Assembly: GCF_003369915.1 (NCBI RefSeq)
Contig: NC_046673.1
Coordinates: 7,982,001 to 8,046,000, forward strand
Length of the DNA: 64,000 nt
Direction: 5' to 3'
Origin: Drosophila miranda
Taxonomy: Eukaryota > Arthropoda > Insecta > Diptera > Drosophilidae
Position numbers and translations under genes: made by a program. Below the pieces are notes generated by a model. The model had not been told where the DNA came from. It saw nothing but the letters and a program-made list of their open reading frames with translations, and did no database searches. Positions 35,625 to 46,675 of the stretch are shown here, piece by piece (position 1 is the stretch's first letter; each line of letters opens with the position of its first letter).

Positions 35625-36507
35625 GGCTTTTCCTATGCTTAGTTATCTATGCTAAACTATTTTCTTCTGTTTTGATGCCAGCAGATTTTTATTGAACATA
35701 GAATTTTGTGAACTTCATGAAATTGTTCAAACACATCAGCAGCGCATGGAGCACTGAGCATAAGGTGAGGTCGTGTAATCAACATTTTTCGACATCGCGT
35801 CCCACTCAGTTGGATCCACGTTTATCTGTCACCAAATCATCATATCAACTGAATCGATTTAATTTGAATTAAAGTGTGCTTTCAACTTGTAAATTAACTT
35901 TTAAAGTTTAAGTGCGTACTTCAAAATAATAATAATATTGTAAAAACGGGTAAATAAAGAGCCACCCTAATACCCCAATTTTAATACCCTATTTACACTA
36001 GTGGTGACAGAAAGTTGAGTTATGGTTGCGTTTGTTAATAATAATTTGTTTGGTTTATAAAATTTTGTTAGAAACGTACGTATCGTCAAGTATCGATAGG
36101 TAACTCGATATACACAAGTATCGAACTACATTTCGGCGCTGTCATTTGTATATATATTCCCCTCATTATCATAATATAATTTTTGAATTTAAGCTTATCG
36201 CTATCTAGTTAGTGCCTAGTTACAAATATTTTACTCCCATTGGGACATGCAATGAATAGTTGCGACTTAACGATGAGAAATACGACTTTCGATTGGATTC
36301 AGTTAGGGTAGTCGATGTAGATAAACGAACTAAATATAATTAGCTTAAAAGCGTAATTTTCCAAATATTTATCATACGTAGCAACTCTGAAACTACCGCA
36401 AACATAGAGGCGACAAAGAACCGTTGAATTTTTCTGCATGCGTGTGTGTGTGTGTGCGCAGGACCGATGTTTAATTTCATGTCATGTCTATTTTTACTGG
36501 CTTAAAC
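35625..36507. other. Divergent promoter region, ASCC2 homologue to fs(1)Ya
   Basis: An AT-rich spacer with TATCGATA at 36091-36098 and a (GT)n run at 36441-36456. No coding frame. The DRE lies about midway, so it could serve either gene. Confidence 0.5.
36091..36098. promoter_or_regulatory. DRE (TATCGATA) between the ASCC2 homologue and fs(1)Ya
   Basis: A perfect palindrome, followed 17 bases later by CTCGATATA. It is 410 bases from the fs(1)Ya ATG and 467 from the ASCC2 ATG. Confidence 0.5.
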
Positions 36508-38609
36508 ATGTGGCAGTTCGATGAGGTATGATACCTAAACCAAAGACCGCCACGAGTTTGTATACGATTGTCTTGTTTCATTGCCAGGGCAAGTGTCACA
36601 TCTGCCAGCGTGTATTCTGTTGCGGTAAATGCCGCAATAAGCATCAGTTCAAAACCCACGCCATTGCAGTGAGAGAGCCGCTTGCTATGGCTAATGCTAT
36701 CGGCATAGTCGAACATAAAATGAAAATGGAGTCGGGACTGACTACTATCTACGTGTTCTGTCCGATATGCGAGCGCAAGCCCCTTGTGCTGTGTGAGGAA
36801 ATCTATGCGGAGCTATTGGCGCACATCGAGACCGCCCACCTACCGCTGCGATGTCGCAAGTGTTTTCGCAACTACACGAAGATCAACGATCTGCAAGAGT
36901 TCAGCAAGTGCGTGGATATGCGACAGGACTGCAGTGGCAGCAGCAGCGATCTAACTGCCAATACGGAATCATCCAAAGTGACTGTAAAGCAGGCGCTGGC
37001 TATGGTACCCGCTTCGGGTGCGCCAATGTGCACCACCATCTCCACCCAGACCTCGCCGGGCTTGACGCCCATTTCGTTGATCAATATGCGCTGGAAGGCC
37101 AAGAGTCGTGTCACCCACGACGAACTGATAGGCGATAGTGTCTCCTCCATCAGGAATATCTCATCCATCAGTAATGGATCATCGATTAGGCGCAGTATCG
37201 GTCAGCTGGCAAACCTGCATGAAACCGTAGAAAAGGGGAAGATAATTCGATCCACTTCAACCCCCGTCCAGTTGGAGTCGATGTTTGCCAAGCCCAAGGA
37301 GCCGCTCACCTTCAATGCCTCCAATGGGGGACACGTGTCGAGCATCTATCAGGAGGAGCCGAGCCCGGCCCTTGAGGGAAATCCGATCCAGCAGCAGCTG
37401 CAGCAGCGTGCCTGGAAGGTGGGGGCTCGCAACAAGATAAGCGCTGTCACCCCACTCCGACAGGTCATGTCCAAGAGCATTCAGAAAGCCTTTGTCGAGC
37501 ATGGAGCAATGCTGGTTCCTCCCCCGACCGGCCTTATCCAGCGGCGAGTTCGTCTCGATCTCAGCGATAACAATAGCTACTCGGCCGATGGGGGAGCAGC
37601 TGGATCATCTGCTTTAGATTTGCGCCTTTCGCCCGTCGTTCGACGAACTCAAAGTGAGAGCTCTTCCTCGGAGACGAATTCCTTGTCGCATCCTCATGAG
37701 GTTTACAGGAGGCCATATCTGCTCTCGGCCCAAAAACTGACCACAGAGTCGATTATCATTACCAGGACCATGCCCTCGAGCATTGGTGAGAGTAGCGGGT
37801 CCACCGTTTACAATTCCTGCGAGAGTGTGGAGATCATCCGATCCACCTCGGAGTCGGCGGAGGTTCATGTGCCGCCCATTACACCAATCACCAGAGTTAC
37901 TGGCGCTGCCATTAATAAGAAGCAAATTAAATTTGAGACACCGTACAAGAGCCAGGAAGTAGCCTTCCAGAATGGGGAGGAGGACAGTAAGGATACATTC
38001 TACACTCCGAATGCTGGCACGCCGGAGCGTCTAGAGCGGCGTAGGCAGCCGATTGTACCGCGCCAGATAAGCGGGGAGTTCTCGCCCGCCATCAAGAAGG
38101 AGAAGTCTATGGCATCCATGTATCGCAGTTCACCGCCACCGGAACGTCTCAGAGCTCGTCCGCCGCTGCGAGATTGCTACAAGCTGGGAACCTTCAGTGG
38201 GGTCCAGGACCTGCCAGTGGGTCAAAGTCCTGGGGTGGAGGAAGATGAAGATGAAGAGGTCTTTTTGCCAACCAATGCCTCCACACGAAAAGATAAGAAG
38301 CAGGATCAGGGCACAGGACGCCTCTGGTCCATAATGAGCTCCATGATGCGACTGCCGGCCACATTGCGAGGCGACAAGTACGACAAGGAGAACAATGGAT
38401 CATCTGGCTCCCTGATCAGACGTTGCGCCTCGATAGCAGGCTCTCTTGTGCGCACTTCGACGCAAGCTACGGATGATGTGCAGCCCTTGAAGCGGAAGCG
38501 CACTCAGACACTGGATAATCAGTATTACAATTCCATGTCGCCGTCCAGTTCGTCAAAGCGGTATCGCATCCGGCCCAGGGAACCAATTGAGCGGATGCGC
38601 CAGACCTAA
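36508..38609 (+). CDS. fs(1)Ya: fs(1)Ya (Young arrest), maternal nuclear-lamina protein for the first embryonic mitosis
   Basis: Two exons (36508-36525, six codons MWQFDE; 36588-38609) give 679 residues, close to the D. melanogaster protein of about 696. The first 130 residues carry paired Cys/His motifs: CHICQRVFCCGKCRNKHQFKTH, then CPICERKPLVLC, HIETAH and CRKCF. These agree with the two atypical zinc fingers known for this protein. The remainder is Ser/Thr/Pro-rich and basic, with multiple TP/SP sites (TPIT, SPAIKKEKS, RTQTLD) that could be phosphorylated in the cell cycle. In flies the protein is supplied by the mother, enters the nuclear envelope after egg activation, and is needed to start cleavage divisions. 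Fast divergence outside the fingers is usual. ATG 36508 is the only start that joins exon 2 in frame. Confidence 0.82.
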
Positions 38610-38653
38610 CTAATAGTTTTAAATATTGTGTTTCATGTTTCTTTTTATATTCA

Positions 38654-38659
38654 AATAAA
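38654..38659 (+). terminator. Poly(A) signal AATAAA of fs(1)Ya
   Basis: Canonical signal 44 bases after the stop codon and about 175 bases before the vilya start. It makes the 3' UTR very short. Confidence 0.7.
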
Positions 38660-38834
38660 AGTCTTGTGTTTTTGCATGTTCCGTTATCCTGGCAGAGTTG
38701 CCCGACAGTTAGTACACACAGCGAAGTTGCCATATAGTTGGAATAATTTGTTACACTGGTATCCCAGCCCTGGGAAAAGTCCAGTTACAATTAAATAAAC
38801 AAACCCAAAACATTTGCACCGATATTTGATCAAA

Positions 38835-39711
38835 ATGATGTCCACAGTTGGCGCGGAAGATGCTGGCAAGTCGTCCCCGACGGCCAAGCCGGATGCCAAT
38901 AAACTATGGATACACTGCAATCGCTGCTTCGATCAGTTTGCCCTCAAGAGGCACATGTTCTTCTTACTGGCCTGCCAGCATGTGAGCTGCGAGAAATGCG
39001 TGAAAGCCTGCCTAGGACGCACGCCCAGCGATGCGCCCATCTACACGTGCCCCATCTGCCACAAGAATGTGCGCGGCCGGCAAATAAACAACTCGATGCC
39101 CAATAATCTGAAGCGATTGTTTCATCCGGAGCCGTGGAATTTGGCCCTTGATTTCGTAGAAACATTCCAGCGAACCAACCAAAAACATTTCAATAAGTAC
39201 AAGGAAAAGAAGGTAAACAACTTATCTAATTACAAAATTACCTAAAATGTATTAATTTCAGTTCAGTTTAATTGCTTGTCTTTTGTCCATAACAGGAGAA
39301 GATTATGGACAAATTAGACAAGGACATAGAGCTAGCCCAGTTGGTATGCCAGAAGCATTTTCATGAGCAACAGACGCTGCGCGTGGAGCGGAGAAAACTG
39401 ACGCTACGAATGCGTCAAATTAAATTGCAGGTGGCAAAGCAAAAGGAGGCGGAACGCCGGTAAGTCTTTGACAATTAAGCGAAACGAAATTCCATTTTTA
39501 ATCGTTCTTTAGTTTTCTCATGTCCAAGCGTCGGAGATCAATGGAAGAGCATACGGGACCCGCATCGGTCCTGGCGATCGACCCACTTGATTCCAGGGCC
39601 CCTACCTGCTTTCGGAATCGTATGCCACCGCCGCAATCGGCAGCTGCAGAAAATCGTAGGCAGCAGATCACCAGCTTTGCTCACGAGTCAAATAATTCAT
39701 TCGATCTGTAA
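38835..39711 (+). CDS. vilya: vilya, Zip3/RNF212-like RING protein of meiotic recombination
   Basis: Three exons (38835-39212, 39296-39459, 39513-39711) give 246 residues. The RING finger occupies about residues 29-78: CNRCFDQF, then FFLLACQHVSCEKC, then CPICHKN. It has the compact Zip3-type spacing. A charged coiled coil follows (KYKEKKEKIMDKLDKDIELA through KLTLRMRQIKLQVAKQKEAE), then a short disordered tail. In D. melanogaster Vilya sits at synaptonemal complex central region and recombination nodules, and is needed for meiotic double-strand breaks in females. Two ATGs lie in tandem at the start (38835, 38838); the first is used here. Position directly downstream of fs(1)Ya agrees with the melanogaster order as I recall it. 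Confidence 0.87.
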
Positions 39712-40596
39712 TTGTATGTTTAGTGTCTTCCCCAAATTTGATTTAGTAATGGCCAATTGTTTTAATTAAATTGAAAACGCAGGTTTTTTGTATTTTCGAT
39801 CTCTCAAATCCTACTTCCGTGCATCGCTTATTCCACTGGGTTGCTTTCATAACCTTGTCAGTCATTCACTTTCAAACAATTTGCTTTGGCGCGCAGCTCT
39901 TGCGATTATCCAATCGATAGTATCGCTAGGCGAACTGCTTTCTTCAAATCGGTTATTGGCTATCTGTTTCGGCTTTTTTTTCAGCGGCTTTATTCGAGTT
40001 GTTCACCTTTTGCATATAGGGAAGTTGAATGGACTTAGTTCTTTTTTTATCGGTATACTTCTGAGTGTCAGTCCGTATAATAAGTCCGCGGTCAAACTGG
40101 CAGTTTATACACAATGTCTAATTTACGCACTCTTTATATTAGTTTTTAATTTCGTCAAACAGATCAAATTATGTGTTCAGGACCCTCAGGTCCTAGCTAG
40201 CTGGTAATATTCAACCGAATATCAAAATCAAGGCATATGATGGAATAAGAATACAAGTAATTCGTCAGTATATTTACGGTATATTTTGAAACTGTGACGT
40301 CTATTTCGATATATTTCTGAGAGGCAAAACCAGGCAAGACATATTGCAAATTGCCGTGTTGCCTGTTGTCCACACCCTCTTTTTCCTTCCATTGTGTAGA
40401 AAATGTGAAGTGACCGTGTAGTAACCGTGTAGAGTGTATTATTGACCATAGTTTTTTGTTTTGAAAACACATTTTGCTTGCTTTTTAAATAAAATAGCAA
40501 AAAAAAGCAAAAGAAGTCGTTGTGTGCGTGGTATTGGAAAAGCATTCGGATTATCCGACAAAACGGATCAATTAAAATAAGAGAAATCGCGATACA
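39712..40596. other. Spacer between vilya and dwg, with dispersed repeat copy 2
   Basis: The left half (39.7-40.15 kb) is ordinary A/T-rich sequence containing CGGTATACTTCTGAG (40059-40073). The right half contains the dispersed repeat (40165-40330). After that comes what is probably the dwg 5' UTR. No coding frame is convincing. Confidence 0.5.
40165..40330 (+). repeat. Promoter-proximal dispersed repeat, copy 2, upstream of dwg
   Basis: From 'caaattatgtgttcagga' through CTAGCTAGCTGGTAATATTC and 'ccgaatatcaaaatc' (40215-40229) into a block containing TCGTCAGTATATTTACGG (40262-40279). The same block and flanks occur at 15595-15722, and the left part (TTATGTGC...TAGCTAGCTAG...GAATATCAAAATC) recurs on the minus strand near 46.0 kb. 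The sequence ends about 265 bases before the dwg ATG, in the orientation of the gene. Confidence 0.6.
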
Positions 40597-42332
40597 ATGA
40601 TGACGGCCAAGGCTGGGAGCGTGGTGATGAATTGCCGTACCTGTACACGAGCCTGCAAGCTATATAAATCGCTCCAAGACGAGATCGAGATTGGTACCGA
40701 AGGCACCACCACCCTGGCCAACATGCTGAAGTATTGCTCGAACCTCTCATTTGAGCCGGAGGACGGCGAAACGATGCCGCAGCACATATGCCAGAACTGC
40801 CTGCAGCTCCTGGAGCAGGCAGTTGCATTCAAGCGCATGGTTATTGATTCGGACGAACTTCTGCGCCAGGGACTGAATGAAGCCAACGACGCCTTCGATG
40901 AGTACGTCATGGTTGAGATGCTAACCGATGTGCAGGGGGGCAGCAGCGCCAAACAGGGCTCCTCCACGGACGAGTCGTCGTCCGCTATGCTAGAGAATCC
41001 TAGCGAACTGCAGCAAGTCGAGGAGGAGTTCGTCATCGAGGAGGTGGCCGAGCATGAGGAGCATGTAGAGGAGGAGGAGGATGAACAGCTAGCAGCCACA
41101 GCCGAGCATTTAGAGATGGAGAGCGTCCATGAGTACCAGCCAGCAGAAATCGAATATGTGACCATCAAGAATGAGTTCTGCTCGCTTGACGGCGATGAGG
41201 ATGACATCGAAGTGATGGACGAAACGACAGCCGATATGCTCGATGACCAAATGATAGTGATACGCTCCGAAGACGCCCTCCTAGAGGAGATCGGCGAAGA
41301 GGGACTGGACATCGTAGAGGAGGAAACAGAGGAGCATTTGGTAAGTGCAACCCCCCATCCCGTAGAAACGTTACTTTGCATCCAAAAACTATCCAACAGA
41401 CTTGCGAAGAAGAGGAGGTCGAGGCCGAGGAGGCAGACTACCAAGATGAGTCCCTGGATTCGAGCCAACAACCCTGCGAGCCGCTACCGTATGTCTGCAA
41501 CGAATGCCACAAGTCTTTCCGCCAACAGTGCCGGTTGAACCAGCACATGCGTTCCCACATAAACGAAAAGCTGTACAGATGCGAGGAGTGCGGCAAGAAG
41601 CTGAAGCATTTGCGCAACTTCAAGGAGCACATGCTTACCCACACCAATGTCAAGCCCCACCAGTGCACCATCTGTGGAAGATTCTATCGCACCACATCTA
41701 GCCTGGCCGCCCACAAGCGCACCCATGCAGAGGAAAAGCCACACAATTGTGATCAGTGCGGTCGCGGCTATGCCGCTTTGGATCATCTAAGACGCCACAT
41801 GCTCACGCACACTGGAGAGCGACCATATGCTTGTGATTTGTGCAACAAAGCCTACTTTGATTCCTCATCGCTGAGGCAGCACAAGGTTAGCCACACCGGC
41901 GCCAAGATGTTCACCTGTGAGATTTGCGGCGTGGGACTGTCGCAGAAGTCCGGCTACAAGAAGCACCTGCTTGTCCACTCCGGCCAAAAGCCGCACAAGT
42001 GCAACATCTGTGGTCGTGCCTTCACATTCACCAGCAACCTCAATGCCCATGTCCGCTTGCACTCCGGCGAGAAGCCATTCAAGTGCGAGATCTGCGGCAA
42101 GGCATTCCCCACCAAGAAGCGACTGAACAGTCACCTGCGCGTCCACAACAAGGAGTCGTGCCACAGTGGCACCACCACCTCCGTTGTCAGCTCTGCGGCA
42201 GTGGGCATGCATGTGACCAATGATCTCAACCACCGTCATGGCGGTGAAGGAGGAGGATCCTCTACGGTCATGCATTTGGCCGACGTAACTGACCAAAAAG
42301 TGTCCAACTCCAAGGTTGTGGTGGTGCTCTAG
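40597..42332 (+). CDS. dwg: dwg / Zw5-like ZAD protein with eight C2H2 fingers (insulator binding)
   Basis: Two exons (40597-41340, 41400-42332) give 558 residues. Residues about 12-95 form a ZAD dimerisation domain (NCRTC, then HICQNCLQLLEQ). A strongly acidic Glu/Asp region follows, and then eight C2H2 fingers in one array (about 279-496), with good TGEKP-type linkers. Examples are CNECHKSFRQQCRLNQHMRS and, as the last, CEICGKAFPTKKRLNSHLRV. A His/Gly/Ser tail ends VVVVL. Zw5, the product of dwg, is known as an eight-finger ZAD protein that binds the scs insulator and stops enhancer-promoter contact. The finger count and position favour this over the related CG2712; the distinction should be checked. 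Frame joins exactly at the 59-base intron. Confidence 0.75.
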
Positions 42333-44208
42333 GCCACGCAGCAGCGGCAGGGACGCTAAGGGGAGGGATACGACACTACTGGTTTAAGGTTAGCCTAAGA
42401 ATATCTACAAATATATATAGACTATATGTATATCATGTATAAAACTGCGGATAGTACTCGTAGAGAAGAAACTGGAAAGGGTAAAAGTAAAAGGTGTATA
42501 TGCACCAGTTTTTGTTTCTGTCATGATTCTGCCTTTTATATGTATGTACCCCTTTTAAGTTTCATTAGTCATAAAGACGAACAACGTCAACCATCAAAAT
42601 TCGACTAACAAATAAAAAAAATAAAAAATCGACAAAAACGTATTTTTCATTTAATTTTAATTTCATTTAGTTAAATCAAACAATTTATTTAATTAGTTAA
42701 GTAAACTTTAAAAATAAAATTACAAAGATTATATTTTTAATTAATTTAATGTTAGCCATATGTTTACTATGAGATCTTTTTTTAATGCCGTCGACTTTCG
42801 GCTTTATTTAGTGTATGATATATTTTCGCCGAGTTTATGATCTAGCCATTAGGTTGGGTAAAGTACTAAAGTATTTAGAGTATTTAAAAAGTAATTTTTA
42901 AATGCCGTGGTATATATTTGTTTATTTGAAGTAATCTGTTATTAACTGTAGGTTTTCTGTGGAGGGATTTTTGAAATTTTGCTTTATTTTATTTGGCTTA
43001 CTGGTCATCTTTTTCTATATTTTTGTGTGTTTTATGTTTATTTTAACTTAATCCTAGTACTACTAATTTTGAATGCACTAGTCACTCAAATTTTTGAGTA
43101 GCAATTGCTTAGTTTTTAAATTGATATAATTTATTTTTATATTCATGTCTTTATTATATATTATATATTAGGTAGAGAATTGGCCTTAATATATGTTTTA
43201 GAAATAAACTATATAAATCGAAAGTTGATTGTTTAATATGACAAACGACAAACGATAGCAAAACGTTCGAGAGAGATAAGTGAAAACCTGTACACCTATA
43301 CAGATATTCAAGACAATTCGGGACGAGTCAGTCAAGGATTAGATTGGTGAAGAGTGATTGCCAGGACAGACGATTCGATTCGACTGTGCCCTAAATTAAA
43401 GCAATGCTGAAAATGATTGCGAGAGCTGCTCAGAAGCCGCTGCTGGCCAAGGACAAACGAAAGCGACATATCGAGAGAGATAAAGGGCGAGAGCTGCTTA
43501 GATGATGCTGTTAGCAGCAAGCTCTAGGCTTTCGGTAGAGTGCCCATAGTAGAGATTTACTTTAGACTGGCTTCGAATTATAGAGGACTAATATCGAGGA
43601 CTAGTTAGGTTACCCAGGATTCCAGAGGAATTACCGATGTAATCCCCATCCCCAGTATGGCGTGCCACCACTCAGATTTATGCCTTGTTTCATAAGCATT
43701 AATATTGATTCTGTTAAGCCGACTGCCACTTTTCCATACAATTAAAAGTATAGAAAATATCGAAAACTTCAATTGATAAAAGTTTCAGAGAAAAACCGGG
43801 TCAAATGTAGGTATAAGCGGGTTTTTATATAGATGAATGTTTATTACATATTTACATATATATGTATGTATGTATCTCTCTACGTCTTCGTCTTTGGTGT
43901 TTGTTTTTTTTCTTTTTTTATTTGTTTAAGTGTAACTATTATATTATTATTATTATTATTATTAAGATAACATTTGCCATACAACGAAAACAAGCTATGC
44001 AATTCATTGAAAACAAAAACTTTCGCTTGATTTGTTCAATTACAAAAAGAAGACCATTTTTACTTGCAATTTCCCTGTCCCCAACCCAAAATCTCTAGAC
44101 ATTCTATTCGGTCGGCTTGTGTGCTTTTTGGGGTTCATTTGGATTTAGTTTTGTGTAGTTTAATTTGTCTTTCTGGGTGTCTGGGATGATTTGGGGGTGG
44201 GGGCGGTT
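42333..44208. other. Convergent 3' regions of dwg and ttm50
   Basis: AT-rich, with AATAAA signals at 42609-42613 and beyond, a short frame at 43404-43505 (separate entry), and a poly-(ATT) run at 43938-43963. Otherwise I see nothing. Confidence 0.5.
43404..43505 (+). CDS. Possible 33-codon small open frame
   Basis: ATG in the acceptable context AAAGCAATGC opens a frame of 33 codons, beginning MLKMIARAAQKPLLAKDKRK and ending GRELLR-stop. It is rich in Lys/Arg and Leu. It lies in a somewhat GC-richer patch of an otherwise AT-rich spacer. I do not recognise it. It may equally be part of a 3' UTR or chance; no signal peptide or motif is present. Confidence 0.2.
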   Translation: MLKMIARAAQKPLLAKDKRKRHIERDKGRELLR

Positions 44209-45646
44209 CTAGCGTCCCAGAAGGTTGCGTGTCCATTGCTTGACCATGGGCTTAGCCTTAGCCCTCTCAATACGTTCCTCCTCCTGCATTTGTTCGGCCA
44301 GCTTGCGCTGATTCTCTCTGAATTGACTGATAGGATCCTCAAACTGTCGATAATAGTGCAGGGTTTCCCTCACATCTTCCACGTCGTTTTGGGCAATAAC
44401 TAAACGAGAGAAATAAACCATTAACCAGAGAGGAATAAAAACCCGAGTGGGAACTTACTCTTTAGAAAGGCCACCAGATCGAGGAGCTGGGTATCATCGT
44501 CGTTCCCATTCCAGCGAGCGATGCCGAATGTGTTATCTGGATGCATTTTTGTGGCATTGTGGTCCCAATCAACCACAATCACCTGCCGCGAAAAGCGAAA
44601 GTAGGTCTCATCATCCATTTCTCATCAAGTATTATCGGGAGACACTTACCTTTCGCAGGTCACGATTCAAATTGTTTAAATTCTTGACATGATGGCCATC
44701 GACAAAGTGCGTGGCATCGCGCACCAGACGATACATGATATAGCCATGCGGATCGAGGGCGTCTAGAATGGGGAACACCGTCATGCCCTGTTCGGCTGTG
44801 AAGACAACGATTTCAAATTCTTTGGCCAGTTCGGACAGGAAGTGATCGACGCCGGGCCGCTTCTTGAAGCGCCAGCCAGTCTGATATGTCCAATCGGGAT
44901 GCACCAAAACGTCCTTCATCTCGAGGACAAGCGTATATTTTGGCTGTATATATGGATGCTGGAGAGGATCGGGCAAGAGCTTGTCACGCGACGGCTCTTG
45001 TATCATCTTCTGGTAGTAGTGCAGTGATTTCCACATGCGTTGGAAATACTGCTGTACCATGGGCTTGTGTGTGAACTCATCCTCTATTGTCAGGCCATTG
45101 GGATCCACATCGGGCTTGCCAAACTCATAGAGGGCCCACAAACCGCCGACAATGCCGCCACCACCAAACACGGCAAAGCTAATAAAAGCATCCACGTTTA
45201 GAGGGAATGTTCAGGGTATTCCTTTTTAGTTTTTGCGGTTACGTACCCCAGTTTCATGCGTTTCCAGGCGCGCTCGTTCTCCTTGGTCTCCTCCTCTTCG
45301 CGCTTCTGACGCTCCTGCTCTTCGGTTTTGTTCATCTCAGGTGCTGTTTGGGGAAATAGCTTCGACAGTAATGAAGCATTTTCGGCGTCGCCAGCAGATG
45401 GAGCAGGTTCCTCTTCTGTAATGTCACATATGTAACCATGAATCAATCATCAAAGGGTAAATGGTAGAGTTCCCAATTGTACTTACTGCTGGCTGTGCTG
45501 CTATAGTTTCGCACCGTGCACAGAGCACGAGGAAGAGCCGACATAGTCTTCTGATGATTACCCAATATGCGTTGAAATGCTGTGAGAACGGGCGGTCGCG
45601 CTCCTTTAGCTATACGCAAAATTTGGAAAACGCTACCCGGTGCCAT
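44209..45646 (-). CDS. ttm50: ttm50, Tim50-type subunit of the mitochondrial TIM23 import machinery
   Basis: Five exons (45646-45487, 45415-45247, 45178-44650, 44582-44459, 44399-44209) give 390 residues. The N-terminus is basic and Ser/Arg-rich, a matrix-targeting presequence. After an acidic/Lys-Glu coiled segment, one membrane helix sits at about residues 110-130 ([19 protein letters not shown]). Then the FCP1/NIF-like domain of the Tim50 family: [71 protein letters not shown]. The DxDx(T/V) phosphatase motif is changed to EMKDV, as in Tim50, which is a receptor, not an enzyme. It guides preproteins from the outer membrane to TIM23. D. melanogaster has further paralogues; this one sits next to dwg and CG2712, as ttm50 does. 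Confidence 0.9.
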
Positions 45647-46675
45647 GTTTATGCCAATCTAATAGTTTTACCAACAAAAATTCTATTACAAATTTATTTT
45701 CTGAAACGATAAGCCGGCATACCGATGAAAAAACGAACTTAGCCCACTTAAACCCCCTTTATTTAAACATTGTAACAGCTTGGGTTAAACCGCGGAAAAT
45801 AACACTAATAATAGTAATAATAATTAATCTTGTAGGTCCATCATATCCTTTATATTTGCTTACAAAAATTACCACGATATCTTTCACCAGAACTGTGCTA
45901 AAATTCTTCAAGTTTCACTGGTCGGCAATGTGTTAAACTTTTTCTGTCCATTATCGAAGATCTTGTTCCACGATTTTGATATTCGGCTTAATATTGCTAG
46001 CTAGCTAGGACATTCAGCCCTAAGCACATAATTTTATCCGATTGATGAATCAATTTTCTACAAGATATGTTAATATTAAGTTCTCCTTGTTATTGGATTG
46101 TGTCTAAAATAAGGTAAAATAAGAAGGTTAAAGCATAAAACGTAAGTGTGTACGGAATGAAACGTAAGTGCTTATGGAACGTTACGTCATTGTTGCTGTT
46201 CCACAGGTATACGCTATAGACATATTTATACCCTATTTCCTTCAATTAATATTACAATTTTGTTTTTCAAGCTGATTTAAAATATCACTGATAACATTTT
46301 CTCAGATTGACATGTCTTAGACCATTTATGGATTTTATTAGTTTCCTATATTAATTTATATCTCAATCGGTAGGAACACCATAACCTGAAAATTTCGTTG
46401 AAATAGCTTTATAACAGAGACTGACTAGCTGCTGCATCCAATGGAGCCTGGGATGACAAACATGTCCTCGACTCTAGAATATCCTCTTCCCTAGGGTATG
46501 GAGAGCAAATCCCAACAGCCGGCTTTCGAATCTATCGACTGAATACGATATATCTTTCCAATCAGCTGAGAGCATAGAAGCGCGATCTGGCAGCACAGGA
46601 CGCTGCTGCTGTTTTTTGTCCCTTGAAGGAAAATATAAACAAATCTTGTGCACAAAAGGTGAAATAAGTAAAAAG
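45647..46675. other. Divergent spacer between ttm50 and the second ZAD gene
   Basis: Left part (45.65-45.95 kb) is likely the ttm50 promoter. Copy 3 of the dispersed repeat follows at 45.95-46.09 kb. The right part (46.2-46.65 kb) is plain AT-rich DNA without a DRE. No gene is seen. Confidence 0.5.
45955..46090 (-). repeat. Promoter-proximal dispersed repeat, copy 3, upstream of ttm50
   Basis: Read on the minus strand from about 46088 to 45960: GTAGAAAATTGATTCATCAA at the start, then GGATAAAATTATGTGC, a CTAGCTAGCTAGCAATATT stretch, and GAATATCAAAATC. The first part matches 14801-14818 and 15545-15580, the later part 40165-40229. It lies 310 bases upstream of the ttm50 ATG, in the direction of ttm50. 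The GGTATATTT block seen at the other two copies is missing here. Confidence 0.55.

Noticed and set aside
36441-36456. (GT)n run near fs(1)Ya as a possible Z-DNA or enhancer element
   Set aside because: Too short and common in flies to support a function.
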